Part shown: positions 25,535 to 34,466 of the stretch, piece after piece
Numbering within the stretch: the stretch's first letter is position 1
Layout: the number at the start of each line of letters is the position of its first letter
DNA from: JAMCRM01 sp035561075
GTDB lineage: Bacteria; Acidobacteriota; Terriglobia; Bryobacterales; Bryobacteraceae
Length of the DNA: 64,000 nt
Direction: 5' to 3'
NCBI GenBank assembly: GCA_035561075.1
Contig: DATMYF010000057.1
Location: forward strand, 1-64,000
Notes under the pieces: generated by a model
The model's database searches: none
The model's input: the letters and a program-made list of their open reading frames with translations, nothing else
Told to the model about the DNA's origin: nothing
Program-made: the position numbers and the translations under genes

Positions 25535-26384
25535 CACCGTAGGGATCATCTCCAAGCCGGGGGTGGCCGAAGCCGCCCAACTGCTGCCCGAACTGATGGA
25601 CTGGCTGCGGGAGCGCGGGATCGGAGTGCGCTGCGACGAGCAGACGGCCGAGTACGTCCGGTGCGAGAATGTGGTGCCCCGCGATGACGTGCCGGAGGGC
25701 TGCGACCTGGTGATCGTGCTGGGCGGCGACGGCACCTTGCTTGCGGCAGCGCGCGCCATCGGGCAGCGCGAAATTCCGCTCTTTCCCGTGAACCTGGGCG
25801 GGCTGGGCTTCCTGACAGCCATCACCATCGACGAGTTCTTCCCGGAACTGACGCGCGCGTTGCAGGGCGAGCACCGCATCGCCCGTAGGCGCTTCCTGCA
25901 TGCCGAGGTGAGGCGCGGGGACCGCACGGTGGCGAGCTACGAGGCCCTCAACGACGTAGTGGTGACGAAAGCCGCGCTGGCCCGTATGATCGGGCTCGAA
26001 GCCCACGTGGACGAGCAGTTCGTGTGCGCCTACAAGGCCGACGGACTGATCGTCAGCACCCCCACCGGCTCCACGGCTTACTCACTGTCCGCGGGCGGCC
26101 CCATCATCTTCCCCTCCGTGCCGGCGATCTGCATGACGCCGATCTGTCCCCACATGCTCACCAACCGGCCCGTAATCGTCCCGGCGACGAGCGTGGTGCG
26201 CGTGCTGTGCAGCGGCGAGGACTCGTCGATTTTCCTGACCATCGACGGGCAGATCGGGGAACCGCTCGAAAACGGGGACTGGGTGATCTGCCGCAGTTCG
26301 GGCCACTGGCTGCACCTGGTGAGGCCCCCGCGCATGATGTTCTTCGACGTGCTGCGGCAGAAACTGAAATGGGGAGAACGTTGA
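25521..26384 (+). CDS. nadK: NAD kinase
   Basis: 287-aa NAD kinase, which makes NADP from NAD using ATP or polyphosphate. The GGDG motif (VIVLGGDGTLLAAAR), the NLGGLGFLTAI motif, ADGLIVSTPTGSTAY and the C-terminal ITIDGQIG-like stretch (LTIDGQIGEPL) are all present. It overlaps tlyA by 14 nt and its stop overlaps the TTG start of the transporter, so it belongs to one tightly packed unit. Confidence 0.95.
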   Translation: MQNVNTVGIISKPGVAEAAQLLPELMDWLRERGIGVRCDEQTAEYVRCENVVPRDDVPEGCDLVIVLGGDGTLLAAARAIGQREIPLFPVNLGGLGFLTAITIDEFFPELTRALQGEHRIARRRFLHAEVRRGDRTVASYEALNDVVVTKAALARMIGLEAHVDEQFVCAYKADGLIVSTPTGSTAYSLSAGGPIIFPSVPAICMTPICPHMLTNRPVIVPATSVVRVLCSGEDSSIFLTIDGQIGEPLENGDWVICRSSGHWLHLVRPPRMMFFDVLRQKLKWGER

Positions 26385-27589
26385 AGCGGATTTCCCTGAC
26401 GGGGTGGATCTTCATTGCGATGGCGGCGGGAGTGGCGCTCGGGGTGGCGGCGCCCGGCCCGGCTCAGGCCCTCGCACCCATCGGGTCGATCTTCCTGCGG
26501 CTGATCCGGTCCATCATCGCGCCCCTGATCTTCGGCACCCTGGTGGCCGGGATGGCGGGAGGCGGCGATATCAAGCGCATGGGGCGCATCGGCCTGAAGG
26601 CCATCATCTACTTCGAGGTGGTTACCACGGCGGCGCTGTTCCTGGGCCTGGGTGCGGTGAACCTGGTGCGTCCCGGCGAGGGCATGCGCCTTCAGGCGAC
26701 CGCAGCCGACGCCGCCGTGCCGCAGACCCAGGTGACCTGGGGCAGCGTGCTCGAACACGTCTTTCCGGCCAGTGTGATCGACTCCATGGCGCGGGGCGAC
26801 GTGCTGCAGATCGTGGTCTTCGCCTTCCTGTTCGGGGCGGCGTGCGCGGCCATCGGGGAGAAGGCGCAACCTGTGGTGGCATTCTGCGAATCCCTGGCGG
26901 AAGTGATGTTCCGCTACACGAAATATGTGATGTACCTGGCCCCGCTAGGGGTTGGAGCGGCCATTGCGGCGACGGTAGGAAGCAAAGGCTTCGGCGTGCT
27001 GTTCGGGCTAGGGAAGCTGGTCCTTACGATGTATGCGGCGCAGGCGCTGTTTGTAGTGGTGGTGCTGGGCGCCGTGGTGATGATTGCGCGCATCCCCCGG
27101 CGGCGGTTTTTCCAGGCCGCGCGGGAGCCGTTCCTCATCGCCTTCTCGACGGCATCAAGCGAAGCGGCACTCCCAGTGGCGCTCGAGAACATGGAGCGCT
27201 TCGGCGTCCCCAAGCATATCGTCGGCTTCGTCCTGCCCACGGGCTACAGCTTCAACCTGGACGGCAGCACGCTGTATCTGTCGCTCGCGTCTGTCTTCGT
27301 GGCGCAGGCGGCGGGCATCGAACTTTCAATAGGCCAGCAGGTCCTGATGATGCTCACCCTGATGCTCACGAGCAAGGGCGTGGCAGGGGTGCCCCGCGCC
27401 TCCCTGGTGATTCTGGCAGGGACGCTCGGCACCTTCGGGCTGCCCATGGAAGGGGTGGCGGTGCTGCTCGGGATCGACGCCGTGTTGGACATGGCCCGCA
27501 CCTCCGTCAACGTGCTCGGCAACTGTCTGGCGAGCGCCGTCGTGGCCCGCTGGGAAGGCGTGGATCTCGATGCGGCTGTCAAACAATAG
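26381..27589 (+). CDS. DAACS-family dicarboxylate/amino-acid:cation symporter
   Basis: 402-aa secondary transporter of the GltP/DctA fold, importing dicarboxylates or acidic amino acids with Na+ or H+. Hallmarks are FSTASSEAALPVALENM, GYSFNLDGSTLY, the MLTSKGVAGVPRASL re-entrant loop, and DMARTSVNVLGN with the Asp and Asn that bind cation and substrate. I choose the TTG at 26381 because GGGGAGA at 26371-26377 stands before it and it overlaps the nadK stop. The frame upstream runs inside nadK and looks non-coding. Confidence 0.92.
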   Translation: MKRISLTGWIFIAMAAGVALGVAAPGPAQALAPIGSIFLRLIRSIIAPLIFGTLVAGMAGGGDIKRMGRIGLKAIIYFEVVTTAALFLGLGAVNLVRPGEGMRLQATAADAAVPQTQVTWGSVLEHVFPASVIDSMARGDVLQIVVFAFLFGAACAAIGEKAQPVVAFCESLAEVMFRYTKYVMYLAPLGVGAAIAATVGSKGFGVLFGLGKLVLTMYAAQALFVVVVLGAVVMIARIPRRRFFQAAREPFLIAFSTASSEAALPVALENMERFGVPKHIVGFVLPTGYSFNLDGSTLYLSLASVFVAQAAGIELSIGQQVLMMLTLMLTSKGVAGVPRASLVILAGTLGTFGLPMEGVAVLLGIDAVLDMARTSVNVLGNCLASAVVARWEGVDLDAAVKQ

Positions 27590-27595
27590 CGGCGG

Positions 27596-28297
27596 CTACT
27601 TCTGCCCCGTCTGCCCGTAGGACGCCGAGGGCCCGTGCTTGCGCAGGAAGTGCTTGTCCAGGTGACAGGCGGGCAGCGACTGGGCGGCCGGGTTCAGCGT
27701 CAGGGTGTAGTACGCCATGCGCGCCAGTTCTTCGAGAATCGCAGCGTGGTACGCGGCCTCGGCGGCGTCCGCGCCCCAGGTGAAGGGACCGTGGCCCGCT
27801 ACCAACACGGCTGAAGCCTCCGCCGGATCCACTGTTTCGAAGCGCCTGACGATGGCCTCCCCGGTGTTCCGCTCGTAGTCGCCCGCGATCTCCGCCGGGG
27901 TGAGCGGGGCGGTCACAGGGACGGGGCCGCGGAGGTAATCCGCGTGGGTGGTGCCGAGGCACGGGATCTCGCGGGCGGCCTGCGCCCAGGCGGTGGCGTG
28001 GGTCGAGTGCGTGTGGACGACGCCTCCTATCGCGGGAAACGCGCGATAGAGCACCAGATGGGTGTCCAGGTCCGAGGAGGGCCGCAGGGAGCCCTCGACG
28101 ACGCGCCCGTTCAGATCCGTGATCACCATGTGCTCGGGACGCAGGTCGTCATAAGGGACGCCGCTCGGCTTGATGGCCACCAGTCCCTCGGTTCGTGAGA
28201 TCCCGCTCGCGTTGCCGAACGTGTAGATCACCAGGCCGCGGCGAACCAGTTCCAGGTTGGCCTCCAGCACTTCTTTGCGCAGCGATTCGAGTAGCAT
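27596..28297 (-). CDS. araD: L-ribulose-5-phosphate 4-epimerase (class II aldolase fold)
   Basis: 233-aa zinc enzyme converting L-ribulose-5-phosphate to D-xylulose-5-phosphate in L-arabinose use. Motifs are VIYTFGNASGISR, the HTHSTHATAWAQ zinc-binding stretch, GHGPFTWG, and the C-terminal tail HFLRKHGPSASYGQ typical of AraD. No araA or araB is in the window, but the downstream GH10 and GH29 genes point to plant cell-wall sugars. Converges with the transporter gene, 6 nt between stops. Confidence 0.92.
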   Translation of the reverse strand: MLLESLRKEVLEANLELVRRGLVIYTFGNASGISRTEGLVAIKPSGVPYDDLRPEHMVITDLNGRVVEGSLRPSSDLDTHLVLYRAFPAIGGVVHTHSTHATAWAQAAREIPCLGTTHADYLRGPVPVTAPLTPAEIAGDYERNTGEAIVRRFETVDPAEASAVLVAGHGPFTWGADAAEAAYHAAILEELARMAYYTLTLNPAAQSLPACHLDKHFLRKHGPSASYGQTGQK

Positions 28298-28372
28298 AGG
28301 CGGGGTACGCTTCCCATGGTAGCGGAGTGTGAGGTTTCGCAGGTTGGTCCTTCATCTGCGTTCCGAACCGGG

Positions 28373-29485
28373 ATGGCGCAGGAAGGATGGTTTTCGCGGG
28401 AACGGCTGCTGACTTTGGCGCTGATCCTCGCCTTTTTGCTGGCGCTATATCTGTGCTGGCTGATCATTTCGCCGTTCCTGACTGCCATCGCGTGGGCGCT
28501 GGCGCTGGCCATTGTGGGGCACCCGGTGCATTCCTGGTTGAGCCGCCACATTAATTCACGAGGGCTAAGCGCCGGTTTGAGCGTGGCCATTGTGGCGATC
28601 GTCCTGATCGTGCCCGCGGTTCTGGTAGCGCAGGCGATCATCTCGGAAGCTGTGGAAGGGATCGGACGCCTTCAGAAGGATTCCGGCGCGGGCTTTTGGG
28701 AAAGCCTGCAGGGGAATCCGTACCTTGGGCGGGCGGTGCGGTGGGTAATGGCCAACGCGAATATCGGGCAGGAGATACAACGGGCAGTGCAGGCGATTGC
28801 GCGCCGCGCTCCCTCCGTTGCCCTGGGGTCGCTTTGGGCGTTCGTCCAGTTGATGATAACGCTCTATACGCTGTTCTTTTTCTTCCGGGACCGGCGCGCG
28901 ACACTGGCGTGGGTGCGGCGGCTGCTTCCGCTTTCCGAATCCGATACCAACGAGGTCTTCCGGCGCGTGGAGGACACCATCTACGGCACGATCTACGGCT
29001 ATCTGGTCGTAGCCATGATCCAGGGCACCATGGGCGGCCTGATCTTCTGGTTTCTCGGGCTGCCCTCTCCACTGCTCTGGGGCGCCGTGATGGTCGTGAT
29101 GGCCGCGGTCCCTGTGCTGGGAGCGCCGGTAATCTGGGTGCCGACGGCGATCTTCCTGGCCGCGCAAGGCGAGTGGAAATCCGCCCTCATCCTGACCGGT
29201 TGGGGCGCCACGGCAATGGGATTAATCGACAACATTCTTTACCCCACGCTGGTAGGGAAACGGCTGCGCCTTCACACGCTGCCGGTCTTCTTTGCGGTGG
29301 TCGGGGGCGTGAGCGTCTGGGGCGTGGCAGGCGTCATCCTGGGTCCTATGTCCCTGGCGGTCACGCTGGCGATGATCGAAATCTGGCGGCGGCGCACGGC
29401 GCACGGTCTCTCCGCGGAGGAAAGCATTCAGCCGGGCGCGCAGCAGGTCGTCGAGCCCGCGGGCCTGGTCAAGCCCGGGGCTTGA
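28373..29485 (+). CDS. AI-2E family transporter
   Basis: 370-aa integral membrane protein of the AI-2E/PerM/YhhQ-type transporter family, with about seven to eight TM segments (LTLALILAFLLALYLCWLII, LSVAIVAIVLIVPAVLVAQA, FVQLMITLYTLFFFFRDR, and C-terminal pairs). Family members include an autoinducer-2 exporter and Na+/H+ antiporters, so the name says little about substrate. I prefer ATG 28373; the frame opens at 28316, adding 19 residues that look non-coding. Ends 6 nt from the convergent M28 gene. Confidence 0.85.
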   Translation: MAQEGWFSRERLLTLALILAFLLALYLCWLIISPFLTAIAWALALAIVGHPVHSWLSRHINSRGLSAGLSVAIVAIVLIVPAVLVAQAIISEAVEGIGRLQKDSGAGFWESLQGNPYLGRAVRWVMANANIGQEIQRAVQAIARRAPSVALGSLWAFVQLMITLYTLFFFFRDRRATLAWVRRLLPLSESDTNEVFRRVEDTIYGTIYGYLVVAMIQGTMGGLIFWFLGLPSPLLWGAVMVVMAAVPVLGAPVIWVPTAIFLAAQGEWKSALILTGWGATAMGLIDNILYPTLVGKRLRLHTLPVFFAVVGGVSVWGVAGVILGPMSLAVTLAMIEIWRRRTAHGLSAEESIQPGAQQVVEPAGLVKPGA

Positions 29486-29491
29486 CGCACA

Positions 29492-31756
29492 TCAGCGCAG
29501 GCCGCCGAGTTCGCCCGTGGCGCGTTGCACAAGCTCTGCGTGTTTCCCGAGCACCTCGGCCAACCGCCCGATTTCCGTTTCGGCGTCCTGCCAACGCCCC
29601 TGCTCTATGGCCTCCCGCACCCCCGGAAGGGTCTTCACGCTGTAGCCTGTGTAGACCCCCGGCGCGTAGACGTGATGCTTGAACCACGGCCGTCCGGGCA
29701 GACCTTCGGAACGGGTCAGCGCCCGCTCGGCTTCCCTCAGGACGGCGTTCACCTTTGCGGCGCGGGCCAGGGCTGCGCCGCCCTCGTTCTGCATTGCGGC
29801 GGCCAGGGTCTTGTCGTACCGCTCGGCGCTGAGCGCCAGGGCGGTCACGGCATTTTCCAGCGGCGCGAAGCTGAGGTGTGGAGGAACCGGTTCGGCCGTG
29901 GGCGGTACGCGCGGCTCTCGGACGTTCGCGGTGGCCCGGAACACGCCCTCCTCAATCTGCCGATTGCTTTCGCGCACGTCCTCGCGCATGTCGCCCGAGA
30001 GCTTCTGCAACTCATCCACGTACCGCCGCACGGTATCGGCAAAGTTCACGAAATCGAACGGCAGCAACTCGGCGCCGGCCAGACGCATGACGGCTGTCCC
30101 GACGGTCTGGGCCAGCGCCCGTCCATAGACGAAGTCGGTATCCGAGAACGAGGTGTACCAGTGGAAGCTGTCGTAGATGGAATGATAGATACCGCTGCCG
30201 TCCTCGCCCGCAAAGCCGAGGTTGAGCGAGGGAATGCCGAGATGATGCAGGAAGGCGGTGTAGTCCGACCCTGAACCTATGGCGGAGATGCGCAGATCCG
30301 CGCTCTGCCGCAACTGCTGCCGCTCGGCTGGAGAAGCCGAAGAAATGCGCGTAAGCTGCACCCGCTTCCACACCGGCATCTTCGTTTCCGGGTCTTCTAT
30401 ATCCCGCGCCACTCCGTTGAGAAACCTTTCGAGCGAGTGCGAGCCGGCCATCCCGAGGACGCCCCGTCCCGTGGCATCCGTATTGAGGTAAGCCACGGCT
30501 TTGTGCCGCAGTTCTTCCGCGTGGTATTCCGCCCACTCCGTGGAACCCAGCAGGCCCTGCTCTTCCCCATCCCACAGGCAATAGACGATGGTGCGGGCGG
30601 GCCGCCAGCCCTGCTTGAGCAGTTCGGAGAAGCCGCGCGCTTCTTCGAGCAATGCGGCGGCGGCGGAGACGGGGTCGTCTGCGCCGTTGACCCAGGCGTC
30701 GTGGTGGTTTCCGCGCACTATCCACTCATCCGGCCAGACCGCGCCGGGGATGCGCACCACCACGTTGTACACCGGGTGCAGGTCCCAATTCGACCTGACC
30801 TTCAGGCGCACGGTGGCGGGCCCGGGTCCGATCTTGTAAGTGATGGGCAGCGCGCCTCGCCACGCAACCGGCGCCACGGGACCTTCGAGCGCCGCCAGCA
30901 GGGGCTGCGCGTCGGCATAGGAGATGGGCAGAACCGGGATCTTCGTGAAGGTCTTGACGTCCCCGAGGGCCAGGCGCCGGGCATCTTTCGTCGCCCCGAT
31001 CCCGGGAGTAAGGGGATCGCCCGGGTACAGCGGCATGTCCATGACGCTGCCGCGCTGCACGCCGTCTTTGGGGCGGTAGGGTCCCTTGGGGTAGACGTCG
31101 CCGCGGAAGTAGCCGTCGTCCCGCGGGTCCGAATAGATCAGGCAGCCGATGGCGCCGTGCTCGGCGGCCACCTTGGGCTTGATGCCTCGCCAGGAGACTC
31201 CGTAGCGCGCGATCACGATGGCGCCCTTCACCGAAATGCCCAGACGCGCGAGTTCGCGGTAGTCTTCCGGGATGCCGTAGTTGACGTAGACCAGGCGTCC
31301 GGTGACGTCACCATCGATCGAGTACGCATTGTAGGTGGGCAACTGCTCGGATTTCTGCCCGGAGGTAGCGTCGGCGGCGACGGCAGGCTCCTCCAGTTTG
31401 GCGGTGAAGCGCGCGGGCGCGGTCATCTCGACAGCGCGCTCCTTCGGCGTGGGGAAGAGCACCTCGAAGGTTTCGATGCGCGCGTCGAGGCCCCAGCTTC
31501 TAAGCTTGGCGAGCAGCCACTCGGCGTTGTCCTTATCGTAGGGAGAGCCGAGGTGGTGCGGACGCGCCGAGAGCCGGCGCATGTACTCCCGCAGGTTCAC
31601 GGGATCCGGGATAGCGCGGAACTTCGTCTCCCACTCCCGCGCCGCGCGTGCGGCGGCTGTAGAAAAACCGCGCAACGCCGGCGCGTCTTCTACTGGTGCG
31701 GCGTAGAGGCCCAGGGCGCAGAGCGCCAAGCCAAGCATCCTCATAACGACATTCAT
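29492..31756 (-). CDS. Exported M28 metallopeptidase, glutamate carboxypeptidase II-like
   Basis: 754-aa secreted zinc peptidase with the same three-domain plan as human GCPII. A signal peptide (MLGLALCALGLYA) is followed by a PA-type domain (VTGRLVYVNYGIPE, GAIVIARYGVSWRGIK). The M28 catalytic domain has zinc ligands in NHHDAW, DDP, DGEEQGL and YHSIYDSFHW. A TfR-like dimerisation domain begins at about residue 620. The expected activity is release of C-terminal acidic or other residues from peptides in the periplasm or outside. It diverges from osmC. Confidence 0.93.
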   Translation of the reverse strand: MNVVMRMLGLALCALGLYAAPVEDAPALRGFSTAAARAAREWETKFRAIPDPVNLREYMRRLSARPHHLGSPYDKDNAEWLLAKLRSWGLDARIETFEVLFPTPKERAVEMTAPARFTAKLEEPAVAADATSGQKSEQLPTYNAYSIDGDVTGRLVYVNYGIPEDYRELARLGISVKGAIVIARYGVSWRGIKPKVAAEHGAIGCLIYSDPRDDGYFRGDVYPKGPYRPKDGVQRGSVMDMPLYPGDPLTPGIGATKDARRLALGDVKTFTKIPVLPISYADAQPLLAALEGPVAPVAWRGALPITYKIGPGPATVRLKVRSNWDLHPVYNVVVRIPGAVWPDEWIVRGNHHDAWVNGADDPVSAAAALLEEARGFSELLKQGWRPARTIVYCLWDGEEQGLLGSTEWAEYHAEELRHKAVAYLNTDATGRGVLGMAGSHSLERFLNGVARDIEDPETKMPVWKRVQLTRISSASPAERQQLRQSADLRISAIGSGSDYTAFLHHLGIPSLNLGFAGEDGSGIYHSIYDSFHWYTSFSDTDFVYGRALAQTVGTAVMRLAGAELLPFDFVNFADTVRRYVDELQKLSGDMREDVRESNRQIEEGVFRATANVREPRVPPTAEPVPPHLSFAPLENAVTALALSAERYDKTLAAAMQNEGGAALARAAKVNAVLREAERALTRSEGLPGRPWFKHHVYAPGVYTGYSVKTLPGVREAIEQGRWQDAETEIGRLAEVLGKHAELVQRATGELGGLR

Positions 31757-31851
31757 CGTACACCGAACGGTAACGTCCTCTGTCGTACAATTTTCCGCGC
31801 GCCGCCAGCCCGCTCCGCACTATGCTGGGAATTCGGGAGAAAACTAAAACC

Positions 31852-32274
31852 ATGCAGCGAAAAGCTTCCGCCATCTGGCAGGGCGGTCTCAAGAACGGAA
31901 AAGGCACCTTATCGACGGCCAGCGGGGTGTTGCAGGAGACGCCGTACTCTTTCGGCATGCGCTTTGAAAACCAACCCGGCACCAATCCGGAAGAACTCGT
32001 GGCCGCGGCGCACGCCGGATGCTTCGCCATGGCGCTCTCGGGCCAACTGGAGGGCGCCGGCATGATCCCCGAGCGCCTGGAAGTGAGCGCCACGGTGAAA
32101 CTGGAGAAGGGCGACGGAGGCTGGGCGGTAACCGCCAGCCATCTCGACCTGACGGCTCACATCCCCGGCGCGGATCCGGATAAATTCAAGACCGCGGCGG
32201 AGAACGCCAAGGCAGGCTGCCCCATCTCCAAACTGCTGAAGGCGCATATCACGCTGGACGCGAAGCTGGGTTAG
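31852..32274 (+). CDS. osmC: OsmC-family peroxiredoxin
   Basis: 140-aa OsmC/Ohr-type thiol peroxidase that reduces organic hydroperoxides. The two redox cysteines are present: Cys57 in AAHAGCFAMAL and Cys123 in AKAGCPISK. The N-terminus (MQRKASAIWQGGLKNGKGTL) is typical of OsmC and not Ohr. I use ATG 31852; an in-frame ATG lies at 31822. The stop shares bases with the convergent isochorismatase-fold gene. Confidence 0.93.
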   Translation: MQRKASAIWQGGLKNGKGTLSTASGVLQETPYSFGMRFENQPGTNPEELVAAAHAGCFAMALSGQLEGAGMIPERLEVSATVKLEKGDGGWAVTASHLDLTAHIPGADPDKFKTAAENAKAGCPISKLLKAHITLDAKLG

Positions 32275-33053
32275 CGCGGAGCGAGGTCCGTGCTCAGGGC
32301 CGTCGGGCACCAGTGGCTCTCGATGTACCGGATGACGAGCTCCGTGCCCTCCTGGTGCGAGACGTAGGGCCGGTCCCTGGGGTCGTACATGGCGTCCGTC
32401 AGGTCCCGCACGAGCACGCACTGGATGCCCAGTTTCGTCATGCGCTTGATGGCAAAGCTGCGGTTCAGCACGCACATATTGGTGTGGACCCCCATGATGA
32501 AGAGCGTCTTCACGCCACGCCGGCGCAGAAGACTGTAGATTTCGTCGCCCTTGTCCGAGACGAAATCCTCTTCGGCAATGCGGATGCCGGGGTGCTGGCG
32601 CGTCCAGGCCTTGTAAACCGTTTCGCCGGTGTCGCAGCCGCCGCTCCTGTCATCGATTGGCAGGGGCGGATCGGGTAGCGGCAGCGGTTCGGGGGGCGCA
32701 ATCTTCTCTATAGCCAGCATGCGCTGCCGCTGCGAGGTGTCCTTGTAGAAATCCATCACGTCCGAGGGGGCGTGAATGATGAGGAGCCCGGCGGCGCGTG
32801 CCTTTTCCACCACGGGCGCCATCCTCTTCACCATCTCGTCGACGCGGCGCGTGGCCCCCGCACACCAGTGCCGATCCCACATGTCGCAGATCAGGATGGC
32901 GGATTCCTTCACGGGAAAGTCGCGCGTGAAGCGAACTTCCTGCCACTCGCCGGTTCCCTTAAAGGCCTCCACGCGGGTGCGAAGATCCACCCGTAGCGCC
33001 GGTGCGGCGGCAAGCGCGGAGGCGGCCACCACAGCCATGAATGCAGCGCGCAT
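32271..33053 (-). CDS. Exported isochorismatase-family cysteine hydrolase
   Basis: 260-aa protein with a signal peptide (AFMAVVAASALAAAPA) and an isochorismatase/nicotinamidase fold. The catalytic Asp is in ILICDMWDRHWC and the nucleophile Cys in GVHTNMCVLNRSF. A long loop (about 120-160) with Pro/Leu repeats precedes the core end. Export is unusual for this mostly cytoplasmic family, though common in Planctomycetes and Acidobacteriota; the substrate is unknown. Its stop overlaps the osmC stop (TTAG at 32271-32274). Confidence 0.85.
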   Translation of the reverse strand: MRAAFMAVVAASALAAAPALRVDLRTRVEAFKGTGEWQEVRFTRDFPVKESAILICDMWDRHWCAGATRRVDEMVKRMAPVVEKARAAGLLIIHAPSDVMDFYKDTSQRQRMLAIEKIAPPEPLPLPDPPLPIDDRSGGCDTGETVYKAWTRQHPGIRIAEEDFVSDKGDEIYSLLRRRGVKTLFIMGVHTNMCVLNRSFAIKRMTKLGIQCVLVRDLTDAMYDPRDRPYVSHQEGTELVIRYIESHWCPTALSTDLAPR

Positions 33054-33106
33054 GGATTCATCCTATCCTAATAAGCTGTAAAAGGTCGGCTGGAGGAATA
33101 ACGCCA

Positions 33107-34453
33107 ATGATGAGAACGCTCGCCTGGATGACGCTGCTGGTTCTGCCGGCGGCGGGGCAGACACCGGCGTTCCGAAGCTTGTGGGACAGTCCCGAGGTGG
33201 TCAGGCGGATCCAGAGCGGCATCGAGGAGAATCGCAAGGGCTGGGCCACGCTGCGGTTCGTGGATACACAGGGCAAGCCGGTAACGGGTGTGCATGCGGA
33301 GATCGAGCAGACCAGCCACGCCTTCCTCTTCGGCGCCAATCTCTTCATGCTCGGAGGCTTCGACTCCCAGGCGGAGAACCGGCTTTGGGAGGAGCGCTTC
33401 CTGGGGCTCTTCAATTACGCAACGACCCCGTTCTACTGGCCGACACTCGAGCCGAAGCAGGGAGCGCTGCGATTCGCTGCGGATAGTCCAAAAATTTATC
33501 GCCGCCCTCCGCCCGACCTGGCCGTGGATTTCGCGCGCCGCCATGGACTGACCCTCAAGGGGCATCCGCTGGTCTACGACCAGTTCTTCCCGCTCGGCCT
33601 GCCCGAGTGGGTACCGCGCGACCCCAACGAGATCGATCGCCTGGTGCGGATTCGCATGGAGCAGATTGCCGCTCGTTACCGGGACAGCATTCGGGTCTGG
33701 GACGTGTTCAACGAGGTGCTATCGCGCCCCGGCCGAGTGGAGGTGCCGATGCCGTTCGACATGCTCTTCCGCTCGCACCAGAACGCCGCACGCCTGTTCC
33801 CTCCCGATACCAAGCTTTCAATCAACGAGGGGGACAACCGCGTCTGGACCGAACCCCAGGTGGAGACCAGCCACATCTACCTGCTGCTACAAAACCTGCG
33901 GCTGCGGGGCGCCCGCGTGGATGCAATCGGATTCCAGTGCCACCTATGGGGAGACTCCGCCGCCCGCATGCTGCGGGGCGAACAGTTCCGCCCTGTGGAG
34001 ATGCTGCGGAATCTCGACCGATACGCCGATTTCCATCTGCCCGTGCACATCACCGAGGTCACGATTCCGACGAGCTCGGCTTCGGCGGAAGGTGAGGCCG
34101 AGCAGGCGCTACTGGCGCGCAGTCTCTACCGGCTATGGTTCAGCCACCCCGCCGTTGAAGCGATCACGTGGTGGAACCTTGCCGATGGCACCGCGTTCGG
34201 CGACGAAAACAAGCACCTGGCCGGCCTCGTGCACAAGGACCTTTCTCCCAAGCTCTCCTACCAGACGCTGCGGAAGTTGATCCGCGAGGAGTGGCACACG
34301 AAGACCGAGATTAATTCGGCGGGTGCGTCCGAGATCCGCTTCCAGGGCTTCTATGGACGCTACCGCGCCGTGGTCCGCTACAAAGGACAGGTCAAGACCG
34401 TCGAGTTCCCGGTGGCCAAGGGCGCGCTCAACGTAGTTGAAGTGAAACTCTAA
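33107..34453 (+). CDS. Exported GH10 endo-1,4-beta-xylanase
   Basis: 448-aa secreted GH10 enzyme. A signal peptide (LAWMTLLVLPAAGQ) and a small beta-rich N-terminal domain (about 30-80, FVDTQGKPVTGVHAEI) precede the TIM barrel. The acid/base Glu203 lies in WDVFNEV and the nucleophile Glu317 in HITEVTI. The W-N-x-D stretch TWWNLADG near the end is also typical. The C-terminus adds a beta domain. ATG 33107 has GGAGG at 33092-33096. GH10 enzymes cleave xylan; the domain arrangement with a pre-barrel module fits a modular xylanase. Followed 13 nt later by a GH29 gene. Confidence 0.9.
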   Translation: MMRTLAWMTLLVLPAAGQTPAFRSLWDSPEVVRRIQSGIEENRKGWATLRFVDTQGKPVTGVHAEIEQTSHAFLFGANLFMLGGFDSQAENRLWEERFLGLFNYATTPFYWPTLEPKQGALRFAADSPKIYRRPPPDLAVDFARRHGLTLKGHPLVYDQFFPLGLPEWVPRDPNEIDRLVRIRMEQIAARYRDSIRVWDVFNEVLSRPGRVEVPMPFDMLFRSHQNAARLFPPDTKLSINEGDNRVWTEPQVETSHIYLLLQNLRLRGARVDAIGFQCHLWGDSAARMLRGEQFRPVEMLRNLDRYADFHLPVHITEVTIPTSSASAEGEAEQALLARSLYRLWFSHPAVEAITWWNLADGTAFGDENKHLAGLVHKDLSPKLSYQTLRKLIREEWHTKTEINSAGASEIRFQGFYGRYRAVVRYKGQVKTVEFPVAKGALNVVEVKL

Positions 34454-34466
34454 GGATTTGAAAGCT

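Noticed and set aside
26024..26380. N-terminal extension of the DAACS transporter frame
   Set aside because: It overlaps nadK in another frame and reads as Arg/His-rich non-coding text; TTG 26381 with GGGGAGA fits better.
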